Shown piece after piece: positions 8,291 through 17,073 of a stretch of 64,000 nucleotides of DNA. Origin of the DNA: Flavobacterium suncheonense GH29-5 = DSM 17707 (lineage in GTDB: Bacteria; Bacteroidota; Bacteroidia; Flavobacteriales; Flavobacteriaceae); contig NZ_KE387022.1 of NCBI RefSeq assembly GCF_000430025.1, positions 20,474 through 84,473 on the forward strand. The letters run 5' to 3'. A program made the position numbers and the translations under genes. The stretch's first letter is position 1. Each line of letters begins with the position of its first letter. The notes below the pieces were generated by a model that was not told the origin of the DNA, did not search any database, and saw only the letters and a list, made by a program, of their open reading frames with translations.

Positions 8291-8803
8291 ATGAAAAAGA
8301 AACTTTTGTTAGCGTTTGTAAGTTTAGGAATTTTATCATCGTGTAATAATGATGATAACGATGGCGGAAGTTCTTCCGGAAGTATCACAGGAACCTACAA
8401 ACTGACAGCATATAACATTTCCGAACCTCAGGATTTGAACAATGACGGAACTCCTTCAGTAAATCAAATGAATGAAACAGCTTGTTTTAACGATTCATTT
8501 ATGACTTTAAATGCCGATAATACTTTTGTTTATGATGACAAAGGACTGGATATTGTTACCGATGGCGTAAATGAATCCATAGAGTGTTATGATGACGGGC
8601 AAGTTACCGGAACATGGTCTTTATCCGGCAATGTGTTAACCCTTACCTATACTTTTGACGGAGACACATATAGTGATGATTATACCGTTTCAGGGACCAC
8701 CATTACTTTAATGGTTGAAAGTGGTTCTGTTGTAGGTACTACTTCGGCCGGAGATCCTGTTTATGTTACAGCAGATTTTTCAGCAGTTTATACAAAACAA
8801 TAA
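8291..8803 (+). CDS. lipoprotein, lipocalin-like domain
   Basis: A 170-residue lipoprotein. The signal peptide ends in the lipobox ILSSC (Cys at about residue 18), followed by NNDDNDGG, an acidic stretch common in exported Bacteroidota lipoproteins. The mature part has the beta-rich layout of lipocalin-like Bacteroidota lipoproteins: GTYKLTAYNI near the start, a middle FMTLNADNTFVYDD, and GTWSLSGNVLTLTYTFDG. Ligand unknown. It is followed by a terminator-like hairpin, so it is probably a single-gene transcript from the promoter at 8203-8233. Confidence 0.75.
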   Translation: MKKKLLLAFVSLGILSSCNNDDNDGGSSSGSITGTYKLTAYNISEPQDLNNDGTPSVNQMNETACFNDSFMTLNADNTFVYDDKGLDIVTDGVNESIECYDDGQVTGTWSLSGNVLTLTYTFDGDTYSDDYTVSGTTITLMVESGSVVGTTSAGDPVYVTADFSAVYTKQ

Positions 8804-8826
8804 TTGGGTTACACTAAAAATTCAGC

Positions 8827-8854
8827 AAAGCCATCTCAGCGAGGGATGGCTTTT
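8827..8854 (+). terminator. rho-independent terminator
   Basis: AAGCCATC-TCAGCGAG-GGATGGCTT forms a short GC-containing stem followed by a T run, 24 bp after the stop of the lipoprotein gene. Confidence 0.65.
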
Positions 8855-8868
8855 AATATTTAATTAAA

Positions 8869-9603
8869 TTGAAAATGAAAAGAATGTTAATTGGTTTGTT
8901 GATGCTACTGTCTGTATCGGCTTTCGCACAAAAGAAAAAAGTTGCTGTTGTTACTTTTTACGCCAATAAAATGGTGGAGTTTAATGATTTGGGTGCCGGA
9001 TATGATTTTTTACTTCAGGACATTTTAAAGTTAAGAGACGATCCGAATTTTAATCTTGCACCAATGTTACAAAATTATCACGATAATTTTTTTAACGATT
9101 ATTCCAAAGCCTTTCCCTTTGAATTGTTACCGGAAACTGAGATTTTAAATAGTGAAGCCTATCAAAATTTCACGCCAAAGTATGATGTAAAAAACTATGA
9201 TGCCGCTAATTATCTCGTTTATGACGGGTATAAATACATTTACGAAGGCTTCATGGGAAAAGATAACGAAGTTGCAATGGCTAAAATGTTTGCCGATAAA
9301 GCAGATGGCGTAATGTTTGTTACCATCAATTTCGCTTTTGAGAAAGGATTTGGAATTGGCGGGACGGCAACGGTAAAAATGCGCGCAAGCACCCGCATAG
9401 CTTTGTACGACAAAAATGGCGAAAAGGTTTTGGCATTTACCGAAAATGAACGTTCTAAAAAAACAGGTGTTATGGTAGGTGGTGTTCCTGTAGTAAAACC
9501 GGAAAAGATTTTGCCAATGTGTGAAAGTGCCTTAACAGAATTAATGGGCGACCTGAAAAAGCGCATTGCCAAAATCGTTTTAAAATCCGATAAAAAACTA
9601 TAA
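8869..9603 (+). CDS. secreted hypothetical protein
   Basis: A 244-residue protein with a signal peptide (MLIGLLMLLSVSAFA, cleavage likely before QKKK). The mature part begins KKKVAVVTFYANKMVEF and includes a glycine-rich stretch FGIGGTATVKMRAST that resembles the membrane-facing strand of a lipoprotein-like or PEGA-like fold; family not recognised. Probably periplasmic. It is followed 22 bp later by a lipoprotein gene in the same direction, and both may be one transcript ending at the hairpin near 10150. Confidence 0.7.
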   Translation: MKMKRMLIGLLMLLSVSAFAQKKKVAVVTFYANKMVEFNDLGAGYDFLLQDILKLRDDPNFNLAPMLQNYHDNFFNDYSKAFPFELLPETEILNSEAYQNFTPKYDVKNYDAANYLVYDGYKYIYEGFMGKDNEVAMAKMFADKADGVMFVTINFAFEKGFGIGGTATVKMRASTRIALYDKNGEKVLAFTENERSKKTGVMVGGVPVVKPEKILPMCESALTELMGDLKKRIAKIVLKSDKKL

Positions 9604-9625
9604 TAATTTAAAAAAACACTTTATC

Positions 9626-10096
9626 ATGAAAAAATTATCTTATATTCTTTTTGCTTTATTTTCTTTAAGCTTTATAGCCTGTTCCTCAGACGACAGTTCA
9701 TCAAGTAGTGAGGATGACAACAGCCTTTACGTCCGGTTTACCGCAAACGGGCAGCAATATAATTTTGAAGCCGAAACAATTACTTCACTTCAGCGACTTG
9801 TTATGGGAGACGAAGACGTGAATGATGTTTACACTCGCATTTCGTTGTGGATGCCTGTTACACCTACAACAGGAAACCACACCATTACAGACGATTTACC
9901 TTCCGATGACAATCTGGAAACGCTTTATAATGCTGAATTGTGGATTGGAGATGCTACCTATACCGGCACTGTCGGTACACTTACTATTACAGATTTAAGC
10001 GAGGAATATGTGAAAGGAACTTTCACTTTTACAGGAGAAGATGAGAACGGTGTTACTATCGCTGTAACGAATGGTAGTTTCAGAGCATACAGATAA
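9626..10096 (+). CDS. lipoprotein, beta-rich hypothetical
   Basis: A 156-residue lipoprotein. The signal peptide ends FIACSSDDSSSSSEDD, a clear lipobox plus serine/aspartate linker. The mature part (LYVRFTANGQQYNFEAETIT ... TYTGTVGTLTITDLSEEYVK ... GTFTFTGEDENG) resembles the DUF6252-like group of flavobacterial lipoproteins, with a repeated beta-hairpin pattern; I am unsure of the exact family. Likely outer-membrane anchored. Downstream lies a strong terminator. Confidence 0.7.
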   Translation: MKKLSYILFALFSLSFIACSSDDSSSSSEDDNSLYVRFTANGQQYNFEAETITSLQRLVMGDEDVNDVYTRISLWMPVTPTTGNHTITDDLPSDDNLETLYNAELWIGDATYTGTVGTLTITDLSEEYVKGTFTFTGEDENGVTIAVTNGSFRAYR

Positions 10097-10127
10097 AATT
10101 TTATTCTCTATATACTCGAATGTATAA

Positions 10128-10169
10128 AAAAACAATAAGTTCATCTTTTCAGATGGACTTATTGTTTTA
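10128..10169 (+). terminator. rho-independent terminator
   Basis: AACAATAAGTTCATCT and AGATGGACTTATTGTT form a long stem around a TTTC loop, flanked by A and T runs, about 30 bp after the lipoprotein stop. Confidence 0.75.
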
Positions 10170-10339
10170 ATAACGAAATGGAAGTTTTATAAAAATACCT
10201 ATTGTGAAAGCATCTGTTTACTATACTTTCCCCATCGAAATTATTCTAATTCTTTAACCATGTTATTAGTGTTAAGCTGTTTTTATTGATTACAGGCTTT
10301 CCTTTTCACAAAATCAAGATGGTAGAAATTAGAAGTATC

Positions 10340-12064
10340 TTACTCTTTCACAATCTTAAATTCCTTACTGTTCCCTTGGCTATCCGAGCACTTTAACATA
10401 TAAATCCCTTTGGTTAAAGAACTGATGTTGATTTGATTTTGACCAGCTTCAATCTTCCCTTCCGCGACTTTCTGACCTAAAACCGAGTACATTTCATAGT
10501 TTGTCCAGCCGGTTTCACCCTGCCAATGCAACTTGTCTTTTACCGGATTAGGATATACTTTGATTTCGTTTAAATTAAACTCTTCATTGCTTAATGGCGA
10601 ACAAACTGAAGTAGCAAACTTTGCTAAGAAAAAATCGGTTTGGGAACCCGCATTGCTTAAAGTATTACCATTGATGGTTAATTGCCCGCCAAAACCTCCG
10701 CCTAAAATATAATCGCCGGAAGCGTCTACGGTTAGGGCGGTGCCATAATCGTCATAGTTCACATTACCGGGAATTTTGTGTAAGCCTAAACAGGCACCCG
10801 TGTCTTTGTTAAAACGGGCCAACATGACTTCTGTGCCTTCGTTGGCATTGGAGGCGAAAATGGTTTGGGAACCCCAGGTAAATGTTGGGCCAAAACAATA
10901 ACCCGCCAAACCTACTTCGTTGCCGTTTAAGGCTATTGCACCGTATGAGTATGCCCCATTTTCATTATAGTAGGTACTCCATAATAAATTATCGGCTGTT
11001 GAATCTGTTTTTAATATAAAAGAAGACGCATAAGGCGATGGAACCGAAACCCCTAAAAAAGAATCTGCACCACAACAGTTTCTACCGCTCACATAAATAT
11101 TATTAGAAGGATCGAATTGCAGATTATAAAATTTTATAGCTCCTGCAGTAGTACCAGTACTTTCCTTTTTCCATTGAAATTGACCCAATTCGTTAAAACA
11201 GGCTATAAATGCCGGGTGCGTTATCGTTTGTCCTCCAACTACTGCTGTTGCAGATGCATCTTTATTACTTGAAATATAAAAACTTCCGTTATATGGATTA
11301 CGATAAAATTTTAAATTTAAACCAAATGTACTTGTCAATTGAGCATCAAAATAAGTTGCATTCAAAAAATTACCATTTGCATCGTACTTTAATATAAATA
11401 AATTAGTTCCCGACATATTATTCACAAAAGCTCCGTCAGCATAAGTACCGGTTGGCAAATAACATAACCAATAGCTGTTACCTAAGTCATCCATTACTAA
11501 ACCTCTTGAAAGGGTTTGCCCGGTGGCCACCGCCTGCGTCACCAAAGCTTGTGGCTGTTTGAACCACAATAGATTTCCATTAGTATCGTACTTTGCAATA
11601 AACAAGGTCTTGCAACCTGCAGAAGTATAGGCATTAAGAATTACATCGCTATCAATACGGGCATAATATGGTGAAGAGCAGCTCTTAAAAGTTCCAGAAA
11701 CATAAACATTATCCTGACTGTCTACTTCGATTCCATCAATATCTTCAATACCCCCCCCAATAATTTTTGACCAGCGATACGTTCCATCACAACTAAAACT
11801 GCTCAAAGCATAATCCGTTTTAGAGCTACTGTCTCCATAATTGGTTTTGGGATTACCGTCAATATTTAAAAGTGTCTGACCAACTGGAGCCAGTATGTAA
11901 ATATTTTTCTGACTATCTGTAACCATATCAATTATTTCTTCCTTTCTACTACTTGTGACTGACAAATTATCCGTGCTACCTCCTCGTTTGCCCCATTGCC
12001 AAGTTTGAGAGTGGGATGAAAATGCTAGTAATAGCAATAATATTGTGTGTAGTTGTTTTTTCAT
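10340..12064 (-). CDS. secreted SBBP-repeat protein with T9SS type A sorting domain
   Basis: A 574-residue secreted protein. The signal peptide is followed by TWQWGKRGGS, then repeats of the seven-bladed SBBP type (D-x-x-GN-x-YVSG, AKYDTNGNLLW, LKYDANGNFL). The last about 80 residues form a type A C-terminal sorting domain (NEIKVYPNPVKDKLHWQG ... MYSVLGQKVAEG ... SLTKGIYMLKCSD), which targets it through the type IX secretion system to the cell surface or medium. It is monocistronic, with a strong hairpin further downstream. Ligand or substrate is unknown. Confidence 0.85.
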   Translation of the reverse strand: MKKQLHTILLLLLAFSSHSQTWQWGKRGGSTDNLSVTSSRKEEIIDMVTDSQKNIYILAPVGQTLLNIDGNPKTNYGDSSSKTDYALSSFSCDGTYRWSKIIGGGIEDIDGIEVDSQDNVYVSGTFKSCSSPYYARIDSDVILNAYTSAGCKTLFIAKYDTNGNLLWFKQPQALVTQAVATGQTLSRGLVMDDLGNSYWLCYLPTGTYADGAFVNNMSGTNLFILKYDANGNFLNATYFDAQLTSTFGLNLKFYRNPYNGSFYISSNKDASATAVVGGQTITHPAFIACFNELGQFQWKKESTGTTAGAIKFYNLQFDPSNNIYVSGRNCCGADSFLGVSVPSPYASSFILKTDSTADNLLWSTYYNENGAYSYGAIALNGNEVGLAGYCFGPTFTWGSQTIFASNANEGTEVMLARFNKDTGACLGLHKIPGNVNYDDYGTALTVDASGDYILGGGFGGQLTINGNTLSNAGSQTDFFLAKFATSVCSPLSNEEFNLNEIKVYPNPVKDKLHWQGETGWTNYEMYSVLGQKVAEGKIEAGQNQINISSLTKGIYMLKCSDSQGNSKEFKIVKE

Positions 12065-12170
12065 AGGTTGTAGGTTTTGTTTTGTGCTTTATTTCGCTAA
12101 ATCTTTTGTTTGTTCCCTTCGACAGGCTCAGGGACCAGAAATTTCAAAAAGTATGTATGCTAAAAATAGT

Positions 12171-12209
12171 AAAAAATGCAGACGCACTCAAAGCGCGTCT
12201 GCATAAAAA
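12171..12209 (-). terminator. bidirectional hairpin terminator
   Basis: TGCAGACGC and GCGTCTGCA form a GC-rich stem flanked by A and T runs, immediately after the stop of the minus-strand fragment at 12211. Confidence 0.7.
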
Positions 12210-12210
12210 A

Positions 12211-12740
12211 TTAATGCTGAATGAGTAAACGGGCTTTTTTAATAACCGCATCGTTCTCTTTCATCACAATGAAATACTGACCACCGGCATAGCGGGTGCA
12301 GTCAACTTCTATGGTTCCTGTTTGGTTTTTCACCTCCCAAACATTTAAGAATCTGCCCTGCATGTCGCGAATTTCGATGGTTTTTGCAGCGTCTTTATTC
12401 TTGTAATTGTAAAGTACTTTTGTAGTTTCTATAGCCGGATTAGGGGCTACTATCAATACATTATCCTCTACAACCAGCATGTCTTCATTAACCGTACGGC
12501 CGGTACCACAAGATGGAAACTGAATTTCTATTTCTTTATAACAACTCTTGTTTCCTTTCAAAGTTCCGTTTCATTTGTTGAAGACAACTCTCCCCAGGCA
12601 CCAAACCCCCAGCCCCATAAGGTGCCGTCTGCTTTTTTGGCTGTGGTATGGGCTCCTCCAAAGGTTAAACTTTCATAACATTGGGCGGTGACTGTTAGGG
12701 ATAAGGTCAAGAATAAAATACTAAGTATATTTTTCTTCAT
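12211..12740 (-). pseudogene. collapsed RCC1-repeat / T9SS surface protein gene
   Basis: Two pieces of one former gene. The upstream piece (12558-12740) encodes a signal peptide (MKKNILSILFLTLSLTVTAQ) and the beginning of one RCC1-type repeat (TTAKKADGTLWGWGFGAWGE). The downstream piece (12211-12561) is in another frame and carries a cysteine-bearing linker and a full T9SS type A sorting domain (LIVAPNPAIETTKVLYNY ... YAGGQYFIVMKEN). Related flavobacterial proteins carry many RCC1 repeats between these ends, so an internal deletion plus a frame change has collapsed the gene. The ATG at 12561 overlaps the upstream stop, so the small piece could be translated, but without a signal peptide. Confidence 0.65.
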
Positions 12741-13059
12741 AAGCTAATGATTATTTTATTAATAGATTTGAAACATAGCTATGTTTTGTAAAAATATTTT
12801 TATTTTTACAAAAACTTGTAATACAATACCTGTTATTTTTTAAGGTTTTAATTATAATTTGTTATTTTTTTTTTTACATTCTATCAAAATCCGCATTATT
12901 TACTTTAGCGCTTTTCATTAAAAAATAGTTACATGGCGTTTTTTGATTGACTTATCAGTTTTTACAATCATAACTTTCTCATATTAAGGTTTATACGTAA
13001 CTTTATTGTTTACATTTCTTACTGTTTTGTTAACTGCTGTATAACTAAAAAACAAGATT
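12741..13059. other. AT-rich intergenic region
   Basis: 319 bp between divergent genes. Very AT-rich with T and A runs; no coding frame or clear promoter hexamer pair is seen. Confidence 0.4.
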
Positions 13060-13365
13060 ATGAAAGCAACTATTCAGAAAACGGTATTACTTGTACTGTT
13101 AACCATCATTTGTGTGCCGGTTTATTCTAACATCAGTAATGACACTATTCCGGCTAATACAGAAGCGCAAAGGGCCGAAAGACTAATAAACCGCCTGGAG
13201 GAAATTAAAAATATGGATCGCAGTACTTTAACTCCTGCGGAAAAACGCGAGCTTCGCAAGGAAGTAAAAACCATTAAGACAGAGCTGAAAGCGGCTAAAG
13301 GCGGAGTATACCTTTCAGTGGGAGCAATTATTATCATTATTCTGTTACTGATACTATTGCTGTAG
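13060..13365 (+). CDS. small exported coiled-coil protein with C-terminal membrane segment
   Basis: A 101-residue protein: N-terminal signal peptide (VLLVLLTIICVPVYS), a charged predicted coiled coil at residues about 35-75 (AERLINRLEEIKNMDRS ... ELRKEVKTIKTELK), then a short glycine turn and a C-terminal hydrophobic helix (AIIIIILLLILLL). It is probably membrane-anchored with the coiled coil in the periplasm. Family function unknown; similar small proteins are common in Flavobacteriaceae. It ends at a convergent terminator shared with the next gene. Confidence 0.7.
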   Translation: MKATIQKTVLLVLLTIICVPVYSNISNDTIPANTEAQRAERLINRLEEIKNMDRSTLTPAEKRELRKEVKTIKTELKAAKGGVYLSVGAIIIIILLLILLL

Positions 13366-13414
13366 TTTCCCTTTTGTTGCGCGGATGCTGCCGCATAAAC
13401 TTATCTCTTTATAC

Positions 13415-13448
13415 TAAAAAAGCCCTGCTTTTTAAGGCAGGGCTTTTT
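13415..13448. terminator. bidirectional terminator
   Basis: AAAAAGCCCTGC and GCAGGGCTTTTT form a perfect stem around TTTTTAAG between two convergent genes. Confidence 0.85.
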
Positions 13449-13481
13449 CCAAACTACAAAAAACTAAAAAACGATCGTGAG

Positions 13482-15134
13482 TTATTTTTTAATCACTTTC
13501 TCACTTATAACCTTACCATTATCCAGCGTGATTTCTGCTAAATAAATACCTTTTGGCAAGGACGAAATATCAATGGTATTCTGATGGGTATTAGTGCAGA
13601 TCAACTGGCCAACTAATGAATAAATTTTGATGCTTTCGATTTGTAAATCAGTTGCAACGGTCAGGGTGTTAGCTGTCGGATTTGGATAGATGCTTACCAG
13701 CTTGTCAAAACTATCCGAACTCATAGTCGGTTGCGTGTAGGTAAACGTCAAATAAGGTTTGTCATAATCCCAGCCGTCTACCGCTATCAGTTCTCCTGCA
13801 TAAAAATCTCCCTGAGGCATGAATCCTATCGAGAAATAGTTGTTTACTAAGCCATTGGCGATATCATTCTGAATTGCTGCCGAAGTAATGGTATGGGCTT
13901 TCCACCCTACTGAATTAATGGCTGCCGTAACAAACGGACCGTAACCAAACTGCTCGATGGCATTGTATAAAGTACTTCCGGAAGCTGTTACGGGGTTTAA
14001 GTTAAGTTGTGAAAACACCAATTCATGTCCGTAGGCTGGGCTGTAATCAGGAGAAGCGTAATATACATAGTAGTTAATCGTTACTCCGTTGGAAACAATA
14101 GCGTCATCCGGTACAGAGGCAGTGTTGAATTTAGCCCACCCTCTAAGAAAGTCTTCTACTGCTCCATTATCTTCGTCTCTTCCGAATCCGATATCTGCGG
14201 TAAGTTTATAGTAATCAGAGGAGTATACAGAACCTGTGTTATAATTAGCCATATCCGGATATACCGTTACGGTAGGATCTACGGTTACCGGGAATACTCT
14301 GTTGGTATTTAACAGCCAGCTGGTTTTAACTTTAGTTGCTATGGTTAGTACATTACCTTCTGCTGCTATGGCCATTTCGGTATTGTTGCTGCGCAGTTTT
14401 TTACCGTTGGCATCGAAAGAATACGGTTTGTTGTACAGGTAAATGTTTTCCTGTTTTTCGTTTCGGATAACCAAGCCTTCTTCGGTATTGGCATACGACC
14501 AGTTCGTTGGAATAGTTACTTTTTCGGTAAATACCAAATAGGTTGCGTTAGCCGGCATAGCTGCCAGCGCTTCGGCATTCGGGATGATGTAGTTTAGTTT
14601 ACGCTTTCCGTTTAACGCGACAAACTCTGCGTTGATTGAACCGTATAAATTGTTGTAATAAGCCTTGTTGTCTACTATAACTATCGCAGCGTTTGTGCTT
14701 TGCTGTTCACCGGCTTTCTGGCCCGCTACTTCCCAATACATGGTGGTATTCTGAAATTCCAGAACTTCTCCTTCTTTGGTTTTGTTTTTTATTCCGGTGT
14801 GGGCTGTTGCACCAAAATAGGATTCTAAAAGGTTTTCTGTGTTGGCGTAGGTGTAGGATGTGGAGGAAAAAGGGCGAATAGTGTTATCGATGTTTAAAAA
14901 AGCACCGTTCTTTTCGTAATGGATAGGACCGGAAGCAATGGCTGCGGTATAAGAACCGTCCGGATTAAGGAAATGCTTGGCAAACAGGTCTCTTTTTGCA
15001 ACAACTTCGTCTCCTTTTAGGTCGTAAACAGGATTCTTGGCTGCTGTTTGTGCAAAACTCATACCGCCCGATAGTAGGATTGAGGCAAAGCATAAGTGCT
15101 GCAACTTAAATAGTTGTGTAATTTTTCTGATCAT
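13482..15134 (-). CDS. large secreted protein with T9SS type A sorting domain
   Basis: A 550-residue protein. The signal peptide ends SFAQTAAK. Residues about 45-290 resemble the leader module found in front of Rhs/YD or other large surface proteins: KRDLFAKHFLNPDGSYTA, GPIHYEKNGAFLNIDNTI, and a motif VFPVTVDPTVTVYPD. The C-terminus (SIYPNPTANTLTVATDL ... YSLVGQLICTN ... LPKGIYLAEITLDNGK) is a type A T9SS sorting domain, so the product is exported through T9SS. It lies 30 bp downstream of another surface protein gene on the same strand; the two are likely co-transcribed. Substrate or partner unknown. Confidence 0.8.
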   Translation of the reverse strand: MIRKITQLFKLQHLCFASILLSGGMSFAQTAAKNPVYDLKGDEVVAKRDLFAKHFLNPDGSYTAAIASGPIHYEKNGAFLNIDNTIRPFSSTSYTYANTENLLESYFGATAHTGIKNKTKEGEVLEFQNTTMYWEVAGQKAGEQQSTNAAIVIVDNKAYYNNLYGSINAEFVALNGKRKLNYIIPNAEALAAMPANATYLVFTEKVTIPTNWSYANTEEGLVIRNEKQENIYLYNKPYSFDANGKKLRSNNTEMAIAAEGNVLTIATKVKTSWLLNTNRVFPVTVDPTVTVYPDMANYNTGSVYSSDYYKLTADIGFGRDEDNGAVEDFLRGWAKFNTASVPDDAIVSNGVTINYYVYYASPDYSPAYGHELVFSQLNLNPVTASGSTLYNAIEQFGYGPFVTAAINSVGWKAHTITSAAIQNDIANGLVNNYFSIGFMPQGDFYAGELIAVDGWDYDKPYLTFTYTQPTMSSDSFDKLVSIYPNPTANTLTVATDLQIESIKIYSLVGQLICTNTHQNTIDISSLPKGIYLAEITLDNGKVISEKVIKK

Positions 15135-15164
15135 TCTTTGTTGGTTTTAGGGGTTATAGTGGTT

Positions 15165-16727
15165 TTATTTTTGGGTTTCTAATTTTCTGCTTTCCTGAAT
15201 TGGCACATTGTTATCCTGCAATAATTGCAATTCTTCTGTATTGCTTTCTATTGTCATGAAGCGTTTCGGGGCATTAAACTCCTGAAGGCTTCCGTTTTTG
15301 GCGGTAACTTTCTGAGGGGCTCTGCTGGCAATGATGGAGTACGAAAACGCCACATCTGATGTTCCGTTGGCTAATTCTACCACTTCGAAGCCTGTGGCAG
15401 ATTTGTTGGTTACGTATACACCGTTGCAGTCGCCTTCCAATTGTACGAATACTTTCAGCGGATGCTCTTTATCTACCAGTATGTTTTCGCTCAAAATCGG
15501 ATGCAGGGTAATAATGGCACGACCGTTTACCAGTTTACCGGTACCGGAATCCTGGAACAGACTTTCAGGAGCTGATACGGCAGGCATTATTATTGTTTTA
15601 TCGTCTTTCACTACAGTAGTGGCATTCATGCCCGGTCCTACCACGTTTAACATCACTTTGTTTTCTGCCTTTGGCTGTGCAGATCTGTAGTAATCGTAGT
15701 AGCTTCCTCCGGTTACTAAAGCATAGCCTGTCCAAATGCTGTAATTGCTTGAGTATCCTATATAGGCTGCTCCACTTGCAGAAGTAAAATTAGAATACGT
15801 TCCCACCGGGTTACCCTGCGCAATTATTCCGTATCGGTTGTTACCTGAAAAAACATTGTTTGCCGAAAGAGCGCCTGTCCCTGCTCCGTTAAACTGGGCG
15901 GCTGTCCCCTGTGTTGCGTTCAGATAGCCGGCAAAGGCCGAACCTGCGGCAGTTTGACTGGTACTGCGGGTTCCTATGGCGCCGATAACGTCTAAACCTG
16001 CTCCTGCTGCTGTTCTGAAATTGCGGATGGTCATGGCATTGGCAGCATTAGAGGTAGCTGAAGCTTCTACCGATATAGCCGTTCCTGCGGCATTGGTAGT
16101 AGAAAGTATCGCAGAACCTACTGTGGAATAATTCGTGGCCTGTAAACCTGAGTATGGATTATTCGTGTCATTATGATCAATCAGAACCCCTACGCCGTCT
16201 GCGGTAACGTTAGCCACTACCCCAATTGTGTTATTGTTCACTACATTGGTACGTTGTCCTGAAATACCTGTAGTAGTAGAATTGTTATTGATTATTAGCC
16301 CCGAAGTTCCCGCATTGGTATTGTTGATGGTTACTGCTCCGGCATCGGCTGTAATGGTGCGGCCTGCTCCTGCTCCTCCTTCGTCGTAGGCTTTGTCTAA
16401 GGTATTGTGAGGTGTGGAGGCTGCTCCTCCTTCCATGCGCACCCAAATAGTTCCGTTCCAGTAATAGTAGCCCGGGGTGACGTCGTTAACCGTTGCCGTG
16501 TTATAGACTATGGTTCCGGCCAATAAAGCTCCTCCGGCCGGGTTTACAACCGGCGCACTTACCGCAGTGTTACTTAAAGCAATCTGAGGCGCTACGAAAC
16601 CTGTTGTTGCCGAATTAACTTCTAAAGCTCCTCTGGGAGTTGTTGTACCTACTCCCACCTGAGAAAAAACCAAAGGAGAGCTCATCAACAAAACAAATAC
16701 AAATACAAATCTTTTCTTCATTTTCAC
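15165..16727 (-). CDS. secreted repeat-rich surface protein
   Basis: A 520-residue secreted protein. A signal peptide (FVFVLLMSSPLVFS) is followed by QVGVGTTTPRGALEVNS, the start typical of a widespread Bacteroidota family whose middle is rich in T, N, G and A repeats resembling beta-helix or tail-fibre-like stalks (NNTNAGTSGLIINNNST, VNNNTIGVVANVTADG). The C-terminal 130 residues (TGKLVNGRAIITLHPILSE ... VFVQLEGDCNGVYVTNK) form a separate compact domain. No T9SS sorting domain is visible, unlike the gene just downstream. Probably an adhesin-like or matrix protein; this role is inferred. Confidence 0.7.
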   Translation of the reverse strand: MKMKKRFVFVFVLLMSSPLVFSQVGVGTTTPRGALEVNSATTGFVAPQIALSNTAVSAPVVNPAGGALLAGTIVYNTATVNDVTPGYYYWNGTIWVRMEGGAASTPHNTLDKAYDEGGAGAGRTITADAGAVTINNTNAGTSGLIINNNSTTTGISGQRTNVVNNNTIGVVANVTADGVGVLIDHNDTNNPYSGLQATNYSTVGSAILSTTNAAGTAISVEASATSNAANAMTIRNFRTAAGAGLDVIGAIGTRSTSQTAAGSAFAGYLNATQGTAAQFNGAGTGALSANNVFSGNNRYGIIAQGNPVGTYSNFTSASGAAYIGYSSNYSIWTGYALVTGGSYYDYYRSAQPKAENKVMLNVVGPGMNATTVVKDDKTIIMPAVSAPESLFQDSGTGKLVNGRAIITLHPILSENILVDKEHPLKVFVQLEGDCNGVYVTNKSATGFEVVELANGTSDVAFSYSIIASRAPQKVTAKNGSLQEFNAPKRFMTIESNTEELQLLQDNNVPIQESRKLETQK

Positions 16728-17043
16728 TTTTACTTTGAATTTTTAAACTTAAAAGGGGCTTTTAAAACAAGTAGTACTACGTTACTTATTTCGGTGCAAA
16801 GAACAAAAGTTACAGTCATTAACAAAGTGTTTGCATATCCGTTTTCTGTAATTTGGAAAACAACGTGTCGCTCTACCCACTGCCAATCAGCGAGTTACAA
16901 AAAGAATCACATTTTGTTCTTTGGGCCTAAGGTTGTCTGATAAAGTAAAAAAAGTGCTTAAGGACAGCACGATAAAGATGTTGTTGCAACCGACAGACCG
17001 GTAAAAAGTGCTGTCTGTTCAGAATTAAAAATAGTGCTGCAAT
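16728..17043. other. intergenic region upstream of the surface-protein pair
   Basis: About 316 bp of AT-rich DNA without a coding frame. It must contain the promoter of the minus-strand surface-protein genes, but I could not pick out a convincing box pair. Confidence 0.35.
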
Positions 17044-17073
17044 AAAAAAAGAGGCTTAACTCGCCTCTTTTTT
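17044..17073 (-). terminator. rho-independent terminator overlapping the stop codon
   Basis: AAAAAAGAGGC and GCCTCTTTTTT form a stem around TTAACTC. The stop codon of the minus-strand regulator gene (17056-17058) lies in the loop. Confidence 0.75.

Noticed and set aside
15331..15690. 119-codon plus-strand frame
   Set aside because: Antisense to the secreted surface-protein gene; no independent support.
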